Source of the DNA: Verpa conica
Taxonomy: Eukaryota > Ascomycota > Pezizomycetes > Pezizales > Morchellaceae
Reading direction: 5' to 3'
Assembly (NCBI GenBank): GCA_033030425.1
Contig: JAUFSD010000012.1
Location: 1,488,001 to 1,552,000, forward strand
DNA: 64,000 bases
The notes under the pieces were generated by a model. It was not told the DNA's origin, searched no databases, and worked only from the letters and a program-made list of their open reading frames with translations. Below are positions 35,526 through 44,111 of the stretch, piece after piece (within the stretch, counting starts at the first letter, position 1; every line of letters begins with the position of its first letter). A program made the position numbers and the translations under genes.

Positions 35526-37210
35526 TCTTACTCGCCGCTACGGTACTTACTGTAGGCAGAGATAAGCACACCTTAGACGGGCAAAAAGAATGTGTGGATG
35601 CAAGTCTCAGGATATGAGTTAACTTGCAGATTCTCGATGTCAGGGTCGCTACCAACAAAGGAATTTACGGGTTCATCTTTTGGCAAGAGTAAGAGTCATA
35701 CGCCCACCTCCTTCATCTCTAGTGCAGGTACTCGTGGAAGGAAAAAAGCACCCGACAATGTAAGTTTTATTCTTACCAATTTAATGTGCGCTTTGCTCAC
35801 TACAGGGCCCTTCCCCACTACCCCTACTTCTCAATCCTTTCTACCAGAGGCTGTACTACATTTATTCCGGGAATTTAATGCACCGAGCACCGGAATTTTG
35901 TGCTTTCAACTCTACCGTATAATCTGATTAAATTCAACCCACTGTGGCAGGGGGTAACATGGGTTTTTGCGAAATAAACACAAAAGAGCAAAAAACAACA
36001 CAGTTTTACTCTATATTAGTGCAAGTATGTGCTTTTCTTGTGGCTTCAACTGTTTCAGCGCCTGTTAACCCACACCCACCCCTGCTACAGCGGGTGGGAT
36101 TTAATCAGATTATATGGTACTCGTCAGGAAGCCACCCTGCTATCGCTTATCTATTTTAGAAATGTATTTGCGAGTCCATGCAGGTGCTGGTTGGCTGATA
36201 GCTACCCGGGACACCTGTCCTCGCAGTCTGGCATTAGGTTATAGAGTATGTAATATCCTTCCAGGGGTTTTCTGGCGGTAGGTCTGGAATTTGGGGACTC
36301 AGATCTATTTCATGCCTTGAGTATATTAAGCGTTTTGTTGATACGTAGACCTGCGTTGTAGATCATATGCATCTCGGCGTTGTACATAAAAGCGATATCT
36401 TAGGACAAAGTTGAAGGTATGAGAGTTGACTGGCTTACATCTTCTATCTCATCTTGGGCGAACATGTGATGCTATCTCCGATATCACTGCCAGTGACGTA
36501 GAATCATAGCATACTTGTAGCTTCCTCCTACAGTACGATACATCGACAACATTGGGAAGAGCCCAGATTCTCGTAGGTGCGGGAATCAGTATTGCTTGCT
36601 ACTAGTTGATAAATATGACTTTCCTGCCTGGTGTAAAACTAATGCCGACCGATGGTCGGCCTCGATCTGTCGCCAAATTTACTCGACACAGGCATAACGA
36701 ACATGCACATACAACTCCGATTCTCACCAATTGATAAGTGCACTTCATTCACTACTTGTAAACCGCTGCAGTCTATTGCATGAAATACAAAGCTGCGCTA
36801 AGTCTATGATTTTCTATGGTATGCAATAGCAGCTGATTCTACAAACGTCAGCGATTTACGAGTAGAGGCATCATCTGAAACCCGCTTTGAACAGCTCTCT
36901 AGGTTCTTTATTCTTTTTGTAAGTGCGTACATGTGTTCTAGTTTGTAGGAGATCCAAACTAAGTAGATTCCAGGCTTGTCTGGCTTGGATCTTGAACAAT
37001 AATATTATTATACCTTTAGCCTGAAGTTCGGTGGTGGAAGTTAAGACAGAGTCGACAACCAAATAAAAAAGTATCTTATAAAGAGCAAATTTATGGGTTC
37101 TTGTCATTGCCAGCTTCCTGTTCATCAGCACCCGTACCAACAAGTCCTCAACCTTCGGCCCTCTCTAAACTTCTAGGCTAAAGTTTTCTTGTTCACTCCA
37201 ATCCCTTGCC
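35526..37210. other. No gene seen
   Basis: Upstream region of the TULIP-like gene. An open frame at 35592-35927 (111 codons) shows no motif and poor codon character. I see no promoter element that I can name. Confidence 0.4.
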
Positions 37211-39062
37211 ATGTCAGAGAGAAAAGATGCTGTCGATGCCATGGTCGGTAGTATGATTGCAGCAACCGGTCGTCCAAAAGATATTGGGTTTACTCTTGGT
37301 TGGGACGTTGTCGTCTCCTACTCCGAAGTAGAGATCAACAAACTCCTACGCGAGCGCTACCAGAAAGCCGATACAAAGATCGTAAAACACATCATAGCTT
37401 CTACGCAGCTTAGGGATAACCGTACGAGAAAGATGTTCACGAGGAAGTATAAATTTCTCCTGAGCGCCCCTGAGATCCAGTTCCATGGAGCAGCTACGAC
37501 AGGACCTGCCTGTGATCTTTCGATGACCATCCTGAAGACCTCTTTCACGGATGAGCTTTCTAATGGTAAAATTGATGACCCTGTCGAATTAGACGATGAC
37601 GCATTCCGTATCTCGATAAAGGGTATAAAGCTAGGGAGTGTTACAGGCAACTACAGCGAGATTGTGAAAGGTACCAAGAAGGTTGATATCGTTCCGAGTG
37701 CTACAACAATTGATTTCCCAAAGGACGAGACGCACACCTCGTGGGTGGTACTTAACCTTCCTATCAGCGTCGATAACCTCAACATCACAGTCACTGCCAT
37801 AGGTCCTTCTAGTAAAGACCTCGAGATGGACGCAAACGATATTCAGGGTGTAATGGGGGCCTTCTTCCGTAATCCCGAAAATGTGGATACGATCGAGTAC
37901 TCGCTTGCCTCCGTCAACAACCAGAGCGATAAGGACACGGAGAATGAACTAAAGCCAAATTCTTTCCGGTTCGGAACTTTCACTGCTTCATACCAAGCAG
38001 CAAGCATCCTCTCCTTGTTTATTCACTGTTCGGTAGGTCAAGACTCCGGTCAAAAGCATGACCTCCAGGCTTCTTGGGCTGGGCAGTGGGCCGATAACAA
38101 AATCTCCCCTATTCCTAAGGGGTACACCGCATCAATCATCATGAACCCCAACTTGGTTTATCTGGCAATGCTCCAGCCGGGATTCTCAAAGAACGGGTTC
38201 AGGACTACAAAGGGGAGTGATATTCCTAAGTTGGAAGGAATTGATATTACGGCATCTATGAATAAGACTATCGATCAAGGACCTTACAAGTACGAATATA
38301 GCAAATATTCCCAATTAGAGACTTCGGGCTACTCGGTCGATTTGCTGGTATATATCTCTAGAATTCTTTATTTATAAAGTAGCTAATATCAGCAACAGAA
38401 ATTCCCTATGACTTTGCAGCTGAAGCAAACTGTGATATCTCTCTCACTATCGTTGTCTTTATATTAGCTGAAGGGCTGACATATAGGTTAATAGAATCCC
38501 GGCACGTCACCAGTGATGTACATTAAATGGACGGTGGAAATTGAAACAGATTGGAATGACATAACAAATGGAAAAAATCCAATACTCGATCTTGGGACTA
38601 GAACTCGGTGGGATTCCTACAAGGTATTATTCCTGGTCGTTTATAGCCTTCATATACACGACATTAACTTTTTGATGCCAGCTCAAAACAACCTACGTAA
38701 TAGATCGCGACTTCGATTGCGACTCCACCTTGACGGATGAAATGTTCTCGCTCGGTATCGACACGTCCCCTAAGGATCCAAAAAAGCCGACATGGCAAGT
38801 AAGCTTTGACAAGACGACCAGGGAGAATGAAATTTTGAGACATGTTACAATAGACACACCAACTGAGGTGCTTGATACAATCAAATCATGGCTCACCGAC
38901 CTGGCTCCAAAGTTCACCATCACCGGCCTAGGACTTGGATTCTTCAGGACGACCAATTTACTTTTCCCAGGAAAAAAAGTTATCAATATTGATCAGAGCA
39001 TCGGTATACGTGTGCCAAAGGATTTGCTGCTTGTCGGGGATCTAGTGGAGAATATAGATTAA
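37211..39062 (+). CDS. P47/OrfX-like (TULIP-fold) protein, possibly frameshifted
   Basis: Exon 1 (37211-38347) starts at ATG and encodes 379 aa. Near its start, GFTLGWDVVVSYSEVEINKL matches the hallmark opening of clostridial P-47/OrfX proteins and their many bacterial relatives ('GWD.V.A....VN..'). The rest is an alternating beta-rich pattern as in TULIP lipid-binding folds. The last exon (38682-39062) is clean and reaches a stop at 39060. The middle part is uncertain. One reading uses an exon 38495-38623; a longer open stretch from 38420 fits the family better but changes frame near 38524. Family knowledge: P47/OrfX proteins accompany some bacterial toxins, though many homologues have no known toxicity; a lipid-binding role is only suggested by the fold. 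No signal peptide. Confidence 0.5.
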
Positions 39063-39370
39063 GCTGGGATGCTCGGCCTATTTTGGTAGTGTTTTGGGAG
39101 GGGGCTTTGTAATTGTTTTCTTGGTCAAGTCTTGAGCGAGCATATGTATTGTATCTTAACTTGTGTTACGCGAAACCCCAAAATATGTATAAAGGGTTTG
39201 CTTGAGCTAGGTCTGCATATACAGTCGCGTCTACATTATTCCCGGAATTAGCTACCCCTGTTTGAAGCAGAAAAGTGGATCGGCTAGGACCTCGACGCCC
39301 CGAAAGCCTTCCATTATGCGCGTTGGGGTGTTACATTCGGTTTTGTGGATGCTGTCAGTCTTGAATATGG
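39063..39370. other. 3' flank of the TULIP-like gene
   Basis: Nothing is recognisable in these 300 bases. Confidence 0.35.
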
Positions 39371-39475
39371 GGTATCCCGGTCACTGAAAGCAGAGATCAA
39401 CGGAGAAAAGCGAGACATATCCACCCATACATTTAGAATCGCTAAACTCGGTGGTTTTTACATCCATATGAGTCG
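39371..39475 (+). repeat. Dispersed repeat E, copy 1
   Basis: About 100 bp match 60115-60217: GCTGAAAGCA / ACTGAAAGCA, GAGAAAAG, ACCCATACATTTAGAATCGC, TAAACTC and TTTTTACATCCATAT in the same order. It is non-coding as far as I can see. Confidence 0.6.
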
Positions 39476-40227
39476 GAGTCGGGCCAGCGACGCCAATCGT
39501 CCGGTCAGCAGACGGACGGACGGGCGACCGTGGTGGCTTGGGAGGCCGACTACGGTCACTCAGGGGACCGGGTGAGTCGCGTCCACACACTATAATAACG
39601 CGTTTTTCCGCCCACACTTACCTTTCCTCTCTGCACTTCAATTCTCCGATGACTGTGGTAAGCAAGCCGCCGAAGCAGGAGGAGACTGTGAGCTGAAAAG
39701 TATGATTACTTGACATGTGTCTATTGCATACAGTGAGTTCCATTGAAAGATGGGCAAACTACACGGGCAATATTGGCATATATAAGTGGGGTCTTTTAAG
39801 ATAGCAGGGTTGTCCATATTTATGTGTAATGCCCCGGTATTCTTACTCTGGAGCGAGCTTGAAGTGCCAAAAACCAAAAATTTCTTATGTTATGTATGAG
39901 TGCTGCCCGAGGAAAATTAAATGTATATGACAATGTATAGGAGAGAGAAAATATAAAATGAAATGTGTAAGATACATTCTGTAGAAATAGTTATACATAT
40001 TATGTGAGTATATCATGATAAAGAATACATATAATAGGAGTATAAGCGTAATGAAAACGGGTATTAAGTGAAGCGTGTATAGAATAGAAGCGTATAAAGA
40101 AAAGCATATGGTCTCATACTTGTTTCTTTCTAAAAAGCTGGTACGTACTCTGAACAAACATAACTATTAGAACTGAGTATAAAGTCAATAAAAGGAGTAT
40201 ATGAATCAAACGTACAAATAAAAAAAC
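39476..40227. other. No gene seen
   Basis: AT-rich sequence with short frames only, leading into the relic hAT/LINE nest. Confidence 0.4.
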
Positions 40228-40298
40228 TATAAAAGCTTATTGAATGTCAATACATCTTGTTCAGCTGTTATAAACATCTCAAAAATATTTAACATTGA

Positions 40299-41247
40299 AT
40301 GAATGAATGAATGAATTTATCATTTAAGTACATGCAACCCTTAGGTTATGGTACCCGCACTAAAATCCAACCCACAATATAAAATAACAACAAAAATAAA
40401 AATAAAAATAAGCACCAAAAATAAAACAAAAAAAAAAACACAGTAAACACAAGTAACTAACGCCTTTGCCCCTTCGTCTTCTATTCTTCTTCTGCGTCCC
40501 CAAATCCTTCTTGTATGCTGCTCGCAACTTCTTTCCACATATCACCCCACCCCCATTCTTCTTCCCGTTCTCGGTCCTCTACCTCTTCTGCTCCAACTTC
40601 TCCTCTTTCTGCTCTTCTTGCTCTACTTTTCCTTTTAAACTCTCTCCACATCAGCGCTCCCCACGTCCAGTTCTTTTCCTCTGCGGGATACAGTATGTCA
40701 TCTAAAGTAATGGGGGTGTCTGGGTCACCGAGTTCGCGTTGAAGTATTCTCCGTCTGCTTTGAGTGAGCGGGCACTCAACGAGTGCATGCCGGACTGTTT
40801 CAACTTGGTGTCCACACGCGCAGCTGGGCGATGGGAGTTTCCCTATGCGATGAAGATAACTGCCACAGTCTATGTGTCCTGTTCGCAGTCTGGTTGTAAT
40901 GGTCCTGGCTTCTCGCTCACTATTTGGGAATCTTGCTTTGTGTCTAGTAAGGGGGGTGTTTGTGTACTGTCTCCCTATCCCTCTGGCTCCATCTCTTCTG
41001 GCTAACTGGTACGCGCTTTCCCAGTCGGTAATAACTCTGTTCCGGGAGGATGCTTCTAGGAAGGCAAAGGACGTGAAGGCCTCTCGGCATGGTTGTTCCC
41101 GCGCTGCTTCTTTAGCGAGGGTGTCTGCGAGAGTGTTGCCTTGAACTCCGATGTGTGCTTTCACCCATTCAAGCCTAATTTGAACTCCAGCTAGCCTGGC
41201 GTGATCACACTCCCATCTGATGTCTTCGGCTACCATCTCTCCTTTAC
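40299..41247 (-). mobile_element. 5'-truncated LINE with 16-bp target-site duplication
   Basis: The direct repeat AAATATTTAACATTGA at 40283-40298 and 41248-41263 borders the insert exactly. The 3' end on the minus strand has an A/T-rich untranslated stretch and a (TTCA)n tail next to the duplication. The 5' end falls inside the RNase H domain, so the reverse transcriptase is missing. Confidence 0.85.
40481..41247 (-). pseudogene. LINE RNase H / zinc-knuckle C-terminal fragment
   Basis: The fragment encodes the end of an RNase H domain (RLEWVKAHIGVQGNTLADTL, carrying the late catalytic His and Asp) and a reverse-transcriptase-type zinc-binding region (PSCACGHQVETVRHALVECP). An acidic/basic tail rich in E and R follows to the stop at 40481. 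It starts abruptly at the 5' truncation. The frame has stayed open, so the insertion may be young. Confidence 0.8.
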
Positions 41248-41899
41248 AAATATTTAACATTGATTCAAATGATGAGATCTGCTTTTGCCCAAGATTTTTG
41301 ACACTCCCCGCTTCAATACTGCTATAATCAAGTTGATTTCTCCGGTCTGTGATAATCTGTTTGGCGCTACAAGGTTTTAAATTAGTATTAAATACTTTTA
41401 TAAAAATAAAAAATAAAAATAAAATACTGACCTACTACAAACACGTTCACACTCTGCGGACATGGCAGGTACTGAGCATGTGTCAAAAGTTATAATTGAA
41501 AGGCGTAGATATAGATGTTGAGCAAGCTACTATGAGATTAAATGTTCAATGGGATGTTCATTGTTTGGAAGCCATGATGTATAGCGTATGAGTTCATCAT
41601 CATTTGGTTGAAAGCTCAGTCGAGCTTTTTTTTAAATAAACGGGCATTAGAAGGCATACTTGTATGTGATGATTCTGTAGGAATTGTTTTATCAGGTACT
41701 GAAAGATCTTTGTACGATGTCTCCCAAAGCTCGTTAACCAGGTTTTTTACCATTAGACACCACTCTGGATGTAATCCCCATTCTTTTTCCTCATCTTCAA
41801 AAGGATTATTCATATGAGGATGAAGCACGATGGAGGCACAAATAATAGATGAAAACTCACCAATTGAGTAGTACCTAGCCATTTTTTCTCTTTCACCAT

Positions 41900-42008
41900 T
41901 CTACGCCGACTCTAGCGATGCCCTCCGGCATCATGATGCACTAACAAGCTTTAAATCACGGACCCATCCGCATCATTGTAAATAGCCGTACAACTTCACC
42001 CCACTACA
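41900..42008 (+). repeat. Dispersed repeat B/C family, short copy
   Basis: GCCCTCCGGCATCATGATGC, then CTAACAAGCTTTAAATCACGG, matches the start of the longer copies at 50700 and 56930. Here it breaks off near the solo LTR. Confidence 0.5.
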
Positions 42009-42013
42009 TCATA

Positions 42014-42379
42014 TTTCACGGATCGAGCAGGAGTGCCAGGGTGAGTCTCGTTGTGACTCACGCAAGGAGGGAGGCAGGGTAACAGGTATCGAGGAAGGGA
42101 ACAAAGGCATTGTGTAAATGGGAATTTTGGGTATAAATAGGGAGCGTTGCTCCCTCTCTGTAATAGTTTTCTTTCTTTCTTCTTTACGCAACGTTTCTTC
42201 AGTTAGATTCAATACAAGCTTTCTTTTCGCTGCCTCTCTGCTGCTCCATCGCTTCGCGATCGCTGAAACCACTTCTTACTTCACAAACCTTTGGTATTTT
42301 GCTTGTAACGGATAGTTACCTTGCCATCGAGTTAGTTGTATCCTGTGGTCACGCTGTTCTCACGCTGTCCCCCTTGAAA
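42014..42379 (+). mobile_element. Solo LTR-like insertion with 5-bp duplication
   Basis: The 366-bp insert starts TTTCACGG and ends CTTGAAA, so the outer TTTCA/TGAAA are inverted. It is bordered by the direct repeat TCATA (42009-42013, 42380-42384). A promoter-like GGTATAAATAGGGAGC at about 42129-42145 is followed by a CT-rich stretch, typical of an LTR R region. LTRs normally begin TG and end CA; one change at each end would explain the difference. No internal retroelement genes are present, so it fits a solo LTR. Confidence 0.55.
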
Positions 42380-42784
42380 TCATAGAATATCACTACATCC
42401 GCATCATAGCGCATCACGTATCTATATGCTAATCCCATTCCATAGCGACAAACACGAAGTAAATTGGAAGTTGGAAGTTGGGAAGTAAATACGGGAAATG
42501 GGGAAATAGGAAAATAGATAGAAGGGAAAAGAGGAGGAAGTATGAATATAATAGGTGATCTGTTAGTAGGATATTAGCCTTCCTACAATAATTAGGTTAC
42601 TCATACTCTAAAATGTTTAGCTAGGCTATCTCATTAGTCTAGCCTATACTTTACTTGGGTTTTGTGCCACGGGTTGTAGATACCACAATTTAGCTACTAC
42701 CAGCTCAATCATTACATTAAGAAGCTAAAGCAAGGTGACTGGGAAAAATGACAGAATCCGTTACCTGTTGATAGAGTGTATATA

Positions 42785-42821
42785 CCATGTACTTATGATT
42801 AATTCATTCATTCATTCATTC
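42785..42821 (+). mobile_element. 37-bp retroposon tail with about 15-bp duplication
   Basis: GATAGAGTGTATATA (42770-42784) and GATAGAGAGTATATA (42822-42836) flank CCATGTACTTATGATTAATT followed by (CATT)n. The insert is again only the shared LINE/SINE tail, in plus orientation. Confidence 0.55.
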
Positions 42822-42842
42822 GATAGAGAGTATATATCCTTA

Positions 42843-43495
42843 GGGTTAGGGTTGGATGTGGCTGCGCGGACGATTTCCCGAGGTGCAGGACAATGATATA
42901 CGGGTATGAATGAGTAAATAAATGAATCATAGTATACGTAGCTCTAAGTCTATGGTACTCATACTCCATAATATATCAGAGATGCTTGTAGGGCTCCACC
43001 ATAATGGGTGTGGAATACACCAACCGGCTCAAGGCCAGCAAACACTACCAATCTCACTCCACCTTAGGTCCGCATGCCCCATTTCGGTACCGAGCACTGG
43101 GAAAGCTCATTTTTAGCAGGAATCTACCCACCCGCATGCCAAGATAGGAAAGAAATCCATGATTAATACCCCTATGAGTCGGTCCCCGGCAGGATTCGAT
43201 CCTACGATCTCGCACGCTCTCAGAAAAGTCTTCACTGAGCGAGCTCAGATACCTGGGGGCCTACCAACTAGGAAACCGGAGTGATATACGGGTATAAGTC
43301 TAGCCTCAAGCCAGAGTCTTATGGCATACATTGCATCTCAGACTATACGGATAGCTTTCTAGTGGATTTAAAGAAAACGAAAAGCTCAGAGGAAGAGGAA
43401 GCACGGCCGATTATATTCATTGGACATAGTTTTGGGGGGATTATTATTGCGTATATATTGGAATTCTATCTCTTCAAGGGGTCAAGGTGCTGATG
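42843..43495 (+). pseudogene. SesB-like hydrolase relic (NLR N-terminus) broken by a SINE
   Basis: Before the insertion, the frame reading DDFPRCRTM ends at the duplicated target. After it, IYGYKSSLKPESYG and RPIIFIGHSFGGIIIAY continue in the matching frame. GHSFGG is the nucleophile elbow of the family found at the N-terminus of fungal NLRs, as in the intact gene at 11.3 kb. The frame stops soon after (near 43491), and no NACHT or repeat domain follows, so this is a fragment. Confidence 0.65.
42908..43281 (-). mobile_element. tRNA-derived SINE with 14-bp target-site duplication
   Basis: The direct repeat TGATATACGGGTAT at 42894-42907 and 43282-43295 bounds a 374-bp insert. On the minus strand its head contains a box-A-like TTCCTAGTTGGTAGG and, about 60 bp on, a box-B-like AGGATCGAATCCTGCC, i.e. 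an internal RNA polymerase III promoter derived from a tRNA. Its 3' end (GTACCATAGACTTAG, then TTCATT-type repeats) resembles the LINE tail at 40.3 kb. Confidence 0.75.
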
Positions 43496-44111
43496 CGGTA
43501 TAGTCTATTAGAATTAATTAGATAAGTACTAAGTGGATCTAATCTAAGTACGGCTAAGATTATCTCATTATCAATCTGGTGATCAGGCAGCACAACCACT
43601 CAGAGCTCTAATCGTGGGACAGACCATCTAGTAATTTATGATTGGAGGATCCAGTCCCCTACAGGATATAACATTCTTACATACCAGTGTTTGGGGGTTA
43701 TGCCTAAAAAAGGATACCGGCTAATCAAACCCATCAGTGAAGGTGACGTCTAATCTAGGCAACGCGCATATCCTATCAATATGGCCGCATTTATTAATGT
43801 GGGTTGCCTGAACGTTGATGCCTGAGGTGACGTAATGCGCACAGCTGGGTCTTGAACCGGTGGGGAAGGGGAGCTTGATGAATCCGATAGAATGTTCACT
43901 TGAGAACAAGGTAAACTATAAATCCCTCTCTTTATCTATCCAACGTCCCCATCGGTCATCTCAATCCGGCATCCTGTTCTTCCTCTCAATCCTGCCTTCT
44001 GAATCTTTAAGAATCTATCTAGTTTAACCTTGTCCTCCTCATACATATTTACATCTTGTGTTCGATACTACCCAAAACCCTTCTAGCTATCTCAGTGTTT
44101 TCGCTAGGAAG
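43496..44111. other. Upstream region of the ZNFX1-type gene
   Basis: No gene is seen. A CT-rich stretch near 43920-44060 lies just before the start and is consistent with a fungal 5' untranslated region. GGTTCAAGACCCAGC on the minus strand near 43845-43857 resembles a box B, but no box A is found upstream of it. Confidence 0.4.

Larger units (their letters stand above)
40228..41882 (-). pseudogene. hAT-family transposase relic, split by a LINE
   Basis: Two parts remain on the minus strand. At 41882-41616, ICASIVLHPHMNN, WGLHPEWCLMVKNLVNELW and similar residues match the pre-dimerisation block of fungal hAT transposases (LHP, then W-rich helices). At 41390-41264, continuing at 40298-40228, SAKQIITDRRNQLDYSSIEA resembles the hAT C-terminal dimerisation motif, and the frame ends in a TAG at 40228-40230. 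The N-terminal zinc finger and the DDE core are absent. A 949-bp LINE interrupts the C-terminus. No 8-bp target duplication or terminal repeat was found. Confidence 0.6.

Noticed and set aside
43150..43281. Possible tRNA gene on the minus strand
   Set aside because: Box A- and box B-like sequences are present, but no acceptor-stem pairing or anticodon arm closes, and the whole sits inside a 374-bp insert with target duplication, so it is a SINE head.
43845..43857. Second box-B-like sequence (GGTTCAAGACC, minus strand)
   Set aside because: No box A at the required distance and no tRNA fold.
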